A DNA stretch of 64,000 nt from Albugo candida (taxonomy: Eukaryota > Oomycota > Peronosporomycetes > Albuginales > Albuginaceae). Below, in pieces: positions 20,967 to 30,070 of this stretch. The position numbers and the translations under genes were made by a program. The stretch covers positions 124,001 through 188,000 of the forward strand of contig CAJNAR010000159.1 of assembly GCA_905220665.1 (NCBI GenBank). Direction: 5' to 3'. Each line of letters starts with the position of its first letter. Within the stretch, counting starts at the first letter, position 1. Below the pieces are notes generated by a model. It did not search any database, had not been told where the DNA came from, and saw nothing but the letters and a program-made list of their open reading frames with translations.

Positions 20967-23252
20967 ATGTCAAAAAGTCTACAATCGCTATGCGTTCTAG
21001 GCGTTGCATGTATCTCGCGCACGTACGGCCGTGACGTCGAGGTTGACACTATCTACAACAAGTTGAGTCTCGATCACAAGCTTGGGCAACTCTTTCAACT
21101 CGAAGCGGCATTAACAGTAATGGATGGGAAAGATTTGAATTTCACCGAGCTTGATATGTACGCAAAACTCGGGATTGGATCCTATTTCAACAACTTTGGT
21201 GTTTTCGACAAGGATGGTTTTCAGGAGAATTTAGACGGCGTGGAAATACGAGATATAATTGACAATATGATGAACGTTAGTTTGGAGAAAGAGCCTCTGA
21301 ACCCCATCCTTTATGGTCTTGACTCGGTTCATGGAGCCAATTTTGTCGGGAAAGCAACAATATTTCCTGCACAAATCAATGTTGGATCTACTTTCGATGT
21401 GACATACTCGTATGAGATCGGAGTGATAACCTCCAATGACATGGCTGGGGCCGGCTCCAAGTATAGCTTTGGTCCAGTCTTAGATGTGGCTCTCAACTTA
21501 CGAAGTCCTCGTGTTCAAGAAACGTATGGTCAAGACAGTTATCTTGTGTCTCGCATGGGTGCTGAGAATGTAAAAGGTATACAGAATTCTGGACTTGTCA
21601 GCGCATGCCCCAAACATTTTCTCGGGTATCAGCACAACGCGATCGGATACGACCGAACGAATGTTGATATTAGCAGGTTTAACCTCGTGAACACTGCTCT
21701 CAGACCTTTCATGGCGGCGATTGACGCCGGCGCATTGTCTATAATGGAAAGCTATTCATCTCTGAACACAATGCCGATGGTCGACAACGCTGAGTGGCTA
21801 CATACCGTTCTTCGCGATGTGCTTCATTTTAAGGGTGTTCTCATTACTGATTATAAGGAAGTGCAAAACCTCGTCGATTTTCATCACACGGCCGAAAGCT
21901 ATGCAGGTGCACTGAAACGATCTATTCGAGCTGGTGTTGACGTTTCTATGGTTGTTGATTTAACCATCGATTGGATTGAAATTCTGAAACAGATACTGGA
22001 TGACGATAAGACTATGGGACCTTACATCGAGGCTGCTGTCAAACGAGTTATATACGTGAAAAGGCAACTGAATCTATACAAGAATCCTTATTCGGGAATG
22101 GAACATCTTGCCAATATTGGATCTCAAGAAAGCGTAGACTTGGCGATCCAGGTCGCCAGAGACTCCATTGTGCTATTACGAAACAACGCCTTTGTCTTGC
22201 CGCTGAAACCATTTACAAGAGTCTTCCTCACCGGAAATGGCATTGATAACGCGGGTGCGCAGAGTGGTGGATGGAGTCACATGTGGCAAGGGAAAGACGG
22301 TAATGAGTACTTCAAAGAGAGAATCACAATTCTCGACGGATTAAGACAGTATGTGCCGGTGCCCCTACTCACATATATGGATATCAATGAGGAGTTTGCC
22401 GAACTGGAAGTTGTGCCAGCCCTAGTCTTGGCCAAATTGGCGGATGTCTGTGTTGTCGCTCTCGCTGAGCACCCAGGTGTTGAAAAGCCTTATGACATCG
22501 ACAACTTGGCTCTCCCTCCGAGCCAAGCCAGATTTCTGGATGCGATGAGATTGGCCTGCAATCAGATTGTACTTGTTCTGATCCAAGCGAGACCACGCAC
22601 CTTTGACGACTCACCTGATATTGACGCGATAGTGAACACAATGCTCGTAGGGCCGTATGGTGGACAAGCAATCGCAGAGATCCTGGTGGGTTTATACAAT
22701 CCTAATGGACGTCAGGTACTTCCGTACTCAATGAAAGACGGCCTTAACGGTATTCCTTATAACGCCCCTGTCGACACGCTGTGCGGAAGTGATGCATGTT
22801 TGGCGGAGTATCCATTCGGACATGGTCTGTCCTACTCTATATTTCTCTACTCGAACCTCAGATTGAGCACACGAAATGTCTCATGCTGGGGAACTCTGAA
22901 TGTTTCCGTGGATGTAACCAATCTGGGGATCCTTCCAGGAAAGGAAGCAGTTCTCCTTTTTATCCAACAAAAAACACGTTCTCATGTTCCAGAGGTCAAG
23001 AATCTCAAAGCTTTCGAGAAAATTTTTCTCCTTCCCGGTATCACAGAGACCGTGACATTCCAACTTCAACAAGATGCATGGACGTATCTGTCTCCGAATC
23101 TCAATGAAACGAATCTCAACGACAGCTTTCGTCCAGTTTGTGAGCCAGGAGCCTTTTACGTTGCAATGAAGTACGATACACTATGCAAATTTGACGACAG
23201 TGAAACAAACGAAATGTGTGGTCAGTTTACCGTTGTCAAGGAATTTCAGTAG
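20967..23252 (+). CDS. Secreted GH3 beta-glucosidase, copy 4
   Basis: GH3 glycosidase of 761 residues. The frame opens at a TTG (20919); I use the ATG at 20967, which gives MSKSLQSLCVLGVACIS, closely similar to the signal peptide of copy 3. Motifs: KHFLGY, nucleophile LITDYKE (Asp295), probable acid/base PGVEKPYD (Glu506), and a C-terminal fibronectin-III-like domain with a small insertion (LNETNLNDS) not found in the other copies. There is no intron. It is followed convergently, 200 bp away, by the intact F-box/cytochrome b5 gene. It should be active; the substrate preference cannot be read from sequence. Confidence 0.93.
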   Translation: MSKSLQSLCVLGVACISRTYGRDVEVDTIYNKLSLDHKLGQLFQLEAALTVMDGKDLNFTELDMYAKLGIGSYFNNFGVFDKDGFQENLDGVEIRDIIDNMMNVSLEKEPLNPILYGLDSVHGANFVGKATIFPAQINVGSTFDVTYSYEIGVITSNDMAGAGSKYSFGPVLDVALNLRSPRVQETYGQDSYLVSRMGAENVKGIQNSGLVSACPKHFLGYQHNAIGYDRTNVDISRFNLVNTALRPFMAAIDAGALSIMESYSSLNTMPMVDNAEWLHTVLRDVLHFKGVLITDYKEVQNLVDFHHTAESYAGALKRSIRAGVDVSMVVDLTIDWIEILKQILDDDKTMGPYIEAAVKRVIYVKRQLNLYKNPYSGMEHLANIGSQESVDLAIQVARDSIVLLRNNAFVLPLKPFTRVFLTGNGIDNAGAQSGGWSHMWQGKDGNEYFKERITILDGLRQYVPVPLLTYMDINEEFAELEVVPALVLAKLADVCVVALAEHPGVEKPYDIDNLALPPSQARFLDAMRLACNQIVLVLIQARPRTFDDSPDIDAIVNTMLVGPYGGQAIAEILVGLYNPNGRQVLPYSMKDGLNGIPYNAPVDTLCGSDACLAEYPFGHGLSYSIFLYSNLRLSTRNVSCWGTLNVSVDVTNLGILPGKEAVLLFIQQKTRSHVPEVKNLKAFEKIFLLPGITETVTFQLQQDAWTYLSPNLNETNLNDSFRPVCEPGAFYVAMKYDTLCKFDDSETNEMCGQFTVVKEFQ

Positions 23253-23451
23253 ATTGCGTTTTGATGTGGTATGGTTGTATAATCGTGAAATACAATCTAT
23301 TTGTTTTGGATGAGCTATGTTTTATTTTAGCGATTATGTAGAATGGAAAGCGCGTCAGAAGACGCATGTTACCTCGTATGACGTGCCGAAAGTTACGGTG
23401 ACTGTGATTGCAGTTCAAGGTTTATAAATAAATTTGGACGATTATGAATGT

Positions 23452-24477
23452 TTATCTGTATAAAAATTGCAGCATCAGATCTCGCATATAGCTAGAGGGT
23501 CTGGTGTATTGTAGAATCCATTTTGTGCGCTTCCATCGCGTTAAAACAGGGGTCAGATTGCCTTCAGTTTGAAATGCGGAAGTGGCATCAGGCATTGCAT
23601 ACTTTGTGAGCATCATCATAGCATCTCCAGAATGCTGTGCTGCTTCCCATAGTGCAGTTGCATCGTGTCCAATTACATCTTCTAAAACTTGATGACCTCC
23701 TGGATGTAATTCTATAAATTCCGTTATGTCAAAGACCTGATTGTATATTACGATGCACTTTCGATCCTCTTGTGTGGAGTACAAATGAGCACGTTCAATG
23801 AATCTGGAAAGTCTATGCTGAAAGTAATACTGCCGCAGTGGAAGATACGGATACACCATTCCATTCATTTCTTCTTGTACGCCAAAATCTCGTCGGAATA
23901 TCTGTTGCCATAATAATGCAGCAGAGTCTCCGAATCGATTTTGCCACTGCGAACTAACCATTCCACAGATATTGAGATCTTTTGCCGTGAGAAATTCCGC
24001 GACATTGATGAGTGTCACATCACACAGAGTTGTGAGCTTGACCTCCATCGAATACTTGGAGGCGGTTTCTCTAGCCAGTGATTTACTTGATAAAAGTTTC
24101 CGTGACGATGTCTTGATGAGGAAACCGAGCAATCTGCTCGCAACCTTGAATGTAGACGCCCAGATAGCAGCTTCAAACATGATCACACTCATCGTGATCA
24201 ATAGAGGAGTGTTCATCGACTGGATCCGGTCGGCCGACCAGCTGCTAATAGCTGTTTTGATGTTAACTATATCGAAGAAAGCCTCTCGCAATCTGTCTGA
24301 AGTAGAAACACCATGTACCCATACGAACGGTAACATGATACAAACAAACAAATGGAGGCATAGCATAAATATAATTGCCGTTGGATGTGTCTTTGACTGA
24401 TACTTCTTTTGTATGTAGCAGCATTTGTCGGAACATGCAGATGTAAGCACTACTTGCAAAGACTTTGGGATCTTCAT
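23452..24477 (-). CDS. Membrane protein with F-box-like and cytochrome b5 domains
   Basis: 341-residue protein in one exon. Two hydrophobic segments (about 34-54 and 92-112) suggest membrane anchoring. An F-box-like helical stretch follows at about 148-198 (LTTLCDVTLINVAEFLTAKD...WQQIFRRDF), then a cytochrome b5-like heme domain at about 225-295 with HPGG (His258) and QHS (His282); the 24-residue spacing of the two histidines is exactly that of cytochrome b5. The cytochrome call is firm; the F-box call is from pattern only. If both hold, it could be a membrane-bound ubiquitin-ligase adaptor with a heme domain. A decayed duplicate lies at 12130-12690. Confidence 0.8.
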   Translation of the reverse strand: MKIPKSLQVVLTSACSDKCCYIQKKYQSKTHPTAIIFMLCLHLFVCIMLPFVWVHGVSTSDRLREAFFDIVNIKTAISSWSADRIQSMNTPLLITMSVIMFEAAIWASTFKVASRLLGFLIKTSSRKLLSSKSLARETASKYSMEVKLTTLCDVTLINVAEFLTAKDLNICGMVSSQWQNRFGDSAALLWQQIFRRDFGVQEEMNGMVYPYLPLRQYYFQHRLSRFIERAHLYSTQEDRKCIVIYNQVFDITEFIELHPGGHQVLEDVIGHDATALWEAAQHSGDAMMMLTKYAMPDATSAFQTEGNLTPVLTRWKRTKWILQYTRPSSYMRDLMLQFLYR

Positions 24478-24958
24478 ACTTCTAGTTGATGACTAATTGG
24501 AAAATGACTCATAAGCGTCATGAGTTCTTTTTTTGAATCTGCACGAAATGTAATGTAAAGCTGAGTCGTTGGAAGAGGGGGCCGATCACATTTTCGCAAA
24601 TACGTACTACAATGGTTCAAACCTCGTGATAAATGATAGCATACAGCTCCTTTTCTGCGGTCTATCGATCACAAAAAATGTTGGTGATCACAATTTGCAG
24701 AAAGGCGTATTTTCTGGAAGAAACAAACAAAAAGTGAGTTTATATGTGCACGCAGCTATATCCATCACGCCATTTGAAAATATATGAAGAGCTCTTACTG
24801 ATAAGAGAATGAAAGGGCCGACGGTCTGATACCGCTTGCTACTCTCAATAACAACAATGCAACACAAAGAAGGAGTAACCAGCAGCTGCACTTAAGTAGC
24901 TTGGATATGAAACTGCTGATAAAAGATTTCAAAACAAAGTCGCGCATGGGAGCGGTCT
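24478..24958. other. Intergenic region
   Basis: Between two minus-strand genes. I see no gene; two frames of about 70 codons on opposite strands lack motifs. It should contain the promoter of the F-box/b5 gene. Confidence 0.5.
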
Positions 24959-26827
24959 TTATCGATTGGAGTGCTGTGACACATCTTGATCTTCACCTTC
25001 TCTAGCCGAACACGCCGCCTGAAGCTGCAAGTTATCTGACAGCGATTCAGAGCCTACTTTTTGATCAGGATGTTTCGTTAAATTTTTTTTGAAAGCCTGC
25101 CGAATTTTCTGTATGTTGAGTTGTCGTCTGATGAGTTTATCAAGCGGTCGTTGCATATCCGCGGAAGCTTCGAGCCAAATTCCGAGAATGGAATCAAATA
25201 GTGTAAATGTATAGATGTCTTGCAGCGCTAACTTGGGATACAAAATGCCCGAAGTCATTATCAAGCTCTCATTTTGATATCCTCCGATGTACGGGCGTAT
25301 ACATGCTTCCCATTTAGCACATGGATTGGGTGTTGCCGAGTTGACAGCATTGTATGAAGTCTCTATTTCGCGATACCACAATTTTATGGCTTTCAAAGCT
25401 TGGTCAATTTGGAAAGCCATGACATCGTTCAACTGCATGCTCAGTATGGAAAGATCACTACAATGTCACAGAAAATTATTCAAAAACCCGGTCAGCGATG
25501 TCAAATACGAACATGAAAGTTGGTTGAAGACATTGGTTGACGATTTTCGGTAGCAAGTATGTTGTTGATGAAGATGGATTTTGCAGCGCTTGGGTACCCA
25601 AATTTTTTAAGAAGACAACATGCAGTCTCTCCAAATATCTCATCTGACCAAGTAGATCAGTACAAGAGCAAAACCGGCTCTGTATCGTACCAAATCGTTG
25701 CTTTTCGACTGTTTTGCTTGTTTAGCACTTGGTGCCACTGCGCGATACACTTCCAATGCAACCTGGCATCAAGCCGAGTTATTTGAGCACACAAAATGAT
25801 TTCACACGCCACTCACGTTGTCTACATGCTCTAAAATGGTCTCGGTCAAGTCGCTTAGCCGCGTCTTAACCTCATAAATTATTTCTTTGTAATCATTTGA
25901 AATTGATTTCAATTGCGGGATTCGATACAGGAAAGAAACTTTCAATTTTATCAGCGTACTAGGCACGCAATCGCGACTGGGCATTATCTGTTGATCAATC
26001 TTCTCTTGAAATTCGACCAATGCAAGTACATGGTCACATGCGCTCACGATTTGATCCGTTAAGCGATGCAAAGCGAGCATATCTTCCATATTGGTCACCA
26101 GTTTATCGTACCTCTCAGTGCTGTCTTTTCCTTCGGCATCACTATTTCCATGAAGCACTCCTTCCCGTTGTGAGGCTTCCGACCGAAGACTACCGGCTTT
26201 GTTGCCGTGAGAAGCTTTGTGAAGTATCGGCTGATTTAGATATTCTTGTTTTTTTTTAATCCAGTAGCCATATTCCCGAAGTGTTGGCAAGAATGATGAC
26301 ATCAATTTCAGAAATGTACAACAATACCAAGTCTCTCGCAATCCAGCAATCTCATGAAGACAGCACGAACATGTTGCAGATGCATTAACTGGTAGGATTT
26401 GGTCAAGATCCGGTAAGGAGGTTGATACGAGAAGATCGACGAGGGAGGTGAGGCGAATTGCCATCGCATTGATTTCGTGGGGAAATGAGCGAGCTGGCTT
26501 CTTCAAATCCGCATAGACTCGAGCACAGTTGCAAAAAAATGCATTGAGACTACTTGTATGCCGATGATAAGATCGAGTAGATGGGAGCTGATATGGACTC
26601 AGCGATGGAGTTGACAAAGAAATACACTTTCGACATGTTTTGGAACTTTTTGATCTCTTTTCGTACGAACTATCCTCACAAAACACACACATTTTCCCGT
26701 CTTCTTGTGGCTTTTGATCCGTTCCGATATGACGATGAATATGGCTCTCATTGTCTATCAAGTTGTTCCTCGAGTGAACTGACTCTTCGTCTGCCTCACC
26801 GGCAGAACTTTGATGACGAGATTTCAT
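24959..26827 (-). CDS. Hypothetical 570-residue protein, four exons
   Basis: I do not recognise the family. Exons read from frame continuity: 26827-25817, 25762-25691, 25643-25513 and 25457-24959; introns 54, 47 and 55 nt, with GTGAGT, GTACGA and GTTCGT donors and a TACTGAT branch-like site in intron 2. The protein has an acidic, Ser-rich start, two CxxC pairs near residues 46-70 (CVFC...CRKC), which could bind zinc, then mostly helical, coiled-coil-like sequence to the end (for example LSDLTETILEHVDN and LNDVMAFQIDQALKAIKLW). It is divergent from the PKA-like kinase gene, 371 bp between the starts. The first exon is solid; the small exons are less certain. Confidence 0.65.
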
Positions 26828-27198
26828 TCAATTTGCATTAATGCAATGGTCTGTTATTTGCTGAGCCTTCTAGGAGCTCCAAAGAGTATATGAAAAGTCT
26901 TTCTGTAAATTCTTATGGTCAGCACACCCGTAAAGTAAAAAAACTGCGGATGACGGACGGACCTCAAAAATTGTTAGTTATTTCTCTCTGCACAATGGGA
27001 TCTCCACCATCAACAAATACACACCAAAATTAGCACCGCATCCAAAAATAAATGGGCCATGAGCAGATCGATCGTGTCCGCTTTCGATCCATACAAGTGA
27101 CCGACGGGAGGGACCCTTCAAGTCTCATTCTTGCGCCTCGCAATCCTCATCGGGGTATTTCTTCTACTGGTTCACGTCTTACAAAATAACGCAAGAGT
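26828..27198. promoter_or_regulatory. Divergent promoter region of the orphan gene and PKA-like gene
   Basis: 371 bp between the ATG of the minus-strand 570-residue gene and the ATG of the plus-strand kinase gene, so both promoters must lie here or overlap the neighbour's 5' part. I cannot point to a specific element. Confidence 0.45.
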
Positions 27199-28286
27199 AT
27201 GGCGACTTCTGCTGGTGTCCACCCAGTCAGCGGTGGATCTTCTGCAACAGATGCAAGTGGGAAGAAATCAAATAAACTGGCTGCTCCATTAGATGCTACA
27301 CAGTTCGAGATGGGTGTCACGCTGGGCACGGGATCCTTTGGACGAGTTCGATTTGCGACGCATAAGGTACTTGTTATGTATTTCGCGAAGAGAAACGATC
27401 CCTCTGACATGCTTTCCAGTCAACTTGCACGTATTGGGCTATAAAGATACTGAAGAAAGCTGAGATTATCCGTCTGCAGCAAGTGGAGCACATGTTATCG
27501 GAAAAAAGCATCTTACTATGCCTGGATCATCCATTTATTGTCAATCTGGCTGGAACGTATCAGGACCCCAAATACCTATACATGGTCCTGGAATACATCG
27601 TCGGAGGAGAATTTTTCACGCATCTTCGGAAAGCCGGTCGATTTGATAATAACTCGACAAAGTTTTACGCTGCACAAGTGGTCTCGATTTTTGAGTATCT
27701 GCATGGGCAGGACTTTGTCTATCGGGATCTCAAACCTGAGAATCTCTTACTGGACGCAGAGGGATATCTTAAGCTCACAGATTTTGGATTCGCAAAGCGT
27801 GTCGCCTTCAAAACATATACTCTCTGCGGAACACCAGAATATATCGCACCAGAAGTTTTGCTGAATAAAGGTCACGGTAAAGGAGTGGATTGGTGGACAT
27901 TGGGTATTCTAATGTACGAGATGCTGGCAGGACAGCCTCCTTTCTGTGATGAGGACCCGATGGGAATTTATCAACAAATACTTTCGGGAAGAGTGAGCTT
28001 TCCTCGATTTTTCGATCGAAATGCTAAGGCACTGATCAAAAGGTTACTAACTGCGGATCTGACTAAACGATATGGTTCTTTGAAAAACGGAGTTGACGAT
28101 ATAAAGAAACACAAATATTTCTCAGGAGTGAACTGGGTTGATCTTCTTGCAAGAAAGAGCAAAGCGCCTATCATTCCAAGGTTTGACACGCCCAATGACA
28201 CGTCCAACTTTGACCCTTATCCAGATTCAGCAGATGATGTCATAGTTCCAGTTTACAATGGTAAAGATCCTTTTGTAGATTTCTAA
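27199..28286 (+). CDS. PKA-like AGC protein kinase catalytic subunit
   Basis: Two exons, 27199-27366 and 27420-28286, with a 53-nt intron (GTACTT...TTCCAG, CTGAC branch-like site); together 344 residues, the usual size of a cAMP-dependent kinase catalytic subunit. Glycine loop GTGSFG (43-48), lysine in WAIK (Lys65, restored only by removing the intron), catalytic loop YRDLKPEN (Asp159), DFG (177-179), activation loop TYTLCGTPEYIAPE with the phosphorylatable Thr190, and the C-tail ending FVDF, the hydrophobic FxxF end typical of PKA. All key residues are present. No regulatory subunit is in the window. It converges with the SET-domain gene. Confidence 0.93.
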
Positions 28287-28509
28287 CTCTTTCGTGCATA
28301 TCGAAAAACTCTGCAAGGATTGTGGGGCTTCCTTGCTGTATCTATAAAATCGGGTATCCCTACCTAATGTGCTGCAATTGCCGAGCTCTGGAATGATTTT
28401 GTAGCAGGAAGTGAATGAAAAAGATATTCTGACTTTTACCTATGAAACAACATTCAAGTGCACACATAAACACATCAATAGCACACGATAACGCTACCAG
28501 GTGCCACAT

Positions 28510-29871
28510 TTACGTGAGGACTTTTCCCAAATATAATGCTAGTCTATCCATGATGTCCTTGTAAATAATCGCATCAGAAGCTCGGACAAACATAATCATT
28601 TTGCGGATATCATCACGTAGCTGCAATTTGCTTCCAATTTCATGCTGCTGCAATATTTGTAGGTGTGACTCCAAAAGATATATGAGGCGTAACACCACCC
28701 GTTTTTCATGTTCTTTACTGACAACGCAACAAGAGCCTTCTTCCAGCACTTTCTCCGCTATATCGCACACACTTGCATCGGAATCAAGATCTTCAGGTTC
28801 TAATTCTTGCACTCGAGTGATCATCAACAAAGCATCCGAAATCTCTCCTTTTCTCAATGCGAAAGAAGTCTGTGTGTGGTCAAATCGATATTGGCAATTT
28901 TTTAAGATTTCATCTTTTTCCTTGTAAAAGCTAGTATTATCAAACTCCATATGTAGCTGCGCCTCCACCGTATCGTATGGATTTCGATAATGCAGGAATC
29001 CGTATAATGCAAGTAAGGCATGGTTTGATAGTGGACCATAGTTGATATATAGCTGAGTTCCTGCGCTAAGATGCTGGTGGGTTGTAAGCTGAAACATTCC
29101 AGAATCAGCGTCGTATTTGTGTATCATCTCAGCTCTCGGATCGTGATTGAGCATATCAAACACCGGGACCATCGCTTTGACGCAATTTTTTTTACAAGGA
29201 TCAAATGTGAATGGAAGTGTGAACGCTGTTTCATAATCAATCTCAATAGAAACAAATCGACTCCAAATTATGGAGAGCGCCCATTTATAATTTGCAAAGG
29301 AAAAGACTGTGCTCGAACAAACAGATGATGGAAGTATGATTTTCAATTCTGGAAGCACATGTTTTTCAATGAATTCATAGTCTTCGTGTAAGCGTTCTTG
29401 CATTTCATGTGCGACATAGTAGAGATTAGTTCCGTCCAATGCTTTCACTTCGTCTGAAGTATAGTATAATAAGTTCCGATGTTCTTTCGGTAATAATTGC
29501 AAGTGTTTTGCCCATTTCGATTCGTTTTGGAGTACATACATCTCAAACAGTAATAAAATTGCGAGTAGCATCTCTTCATGTTTCTCAATACTTGCATTAA
29601 GTGAGGTCACAGAAACCGTAATGATTTCATACGCCCGATCTTCTTTGGAAATAGTTGCAAGCGAATATAACGATGTCAGTGGAATTTGAAACACGACCGT
29701 ATGAGGAGCAATATCTTCCGCAATAAAGACGCCTCGTTCACTCGGAGTAGAGGTTTCAGATAAAGTGGGATGGTCATAAACAAAGTCTGTACACATGTAG
29801 GCTTCAAGTGATCGCTTGGCCCACTCATTGTACCCACAAAACTTTGCTTCCCCGTCGTTAGGCCCTCCCAT
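28510..29871 (-). CDS. SET-domain lysine methyltransferase (RuBisCO-LSMT/SETD family)
   Basis: 453-residue, single-exon protein. It has a split SET domain as in the LSMT/SETD3/SETD6 group: RGVFIAEDI at about 46-55, the N-H-D motif in FDMLNHDPRA (Asn242-Asp244), and the C-terminal SET tyrosine region LYINYGPLSNHALLALYGF at 274-292. A helical C-terminal part follows, like the substrate-binding domain of that family. It should transfer methyl groups from S-adenosylmethionine to a lysine (or histidine) of a protein substrate; which one cannot be told. It starts 199 bp from the divergent LTN1 gene. Confidence 0.88.
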   Translation of the reverse strand: MGGPNDGEAKFCGYNEWAKRSLEAYMCTDFVYDHPTLSETSTPSERGVFIAEDIAPHTVVFQIPLTSLYSLATISKEDRAYEIITVSVTSLNASIEKHEEMLLAILLLFEMYVLQNESKWAKHLQLLPKEHRNLLYYTSDEVKALDGTNLYYVAHEMQERLHEDYEFIEKHVLPELKIILPSSVCSSTVFSFANYKWALSIIWSRFVSIEIDYETAFTLPFTFDPCKKNCVKAMVPVFDMLNHDPRAEMIHKYDADSGMFQLTTHQHLSAGTQLYINYGPLSNHALLALYGFLHYRNPYDTVEAQLHMEFDNTSFYKEKDEILKNCQYRFDHTQTSFALRKGEISDALLMITRVQELEPEDLDSDASVCDIAEKVLEEGSCCVVSKEHEKRVVLRLIYLLESHLQILQQHEIGSKLQLRDDIRKMIMFVRASDAIIYKDIMDRLALYLGKVLT

Positions 29872-30070
29872 CCCTTCTACTGATTATTTCACACTAATTA
29901 GTTGCTCTGAGAGACAATGCAGTCGGAAATATGGAGCATTTGCATATTCATCTGTCTTTTACTCGGCTTTTCCTCATGCGCATCTTCATGAGGGTATACA
30001 TTCATCAAGCAACTTCGACAGCTCCTCTAAATGTCGTACGAAGGTATGCCAAAATTGAGTCTACGGAAGA
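29872..30070. promoter_or_regulatory. 199-bp bidirectional promoter between SET gene and LTN1
   Basis: The only DNA between two divergent ATGs, so it must serve both genes. No recognisable box is claimed. Confidence 0.5.
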
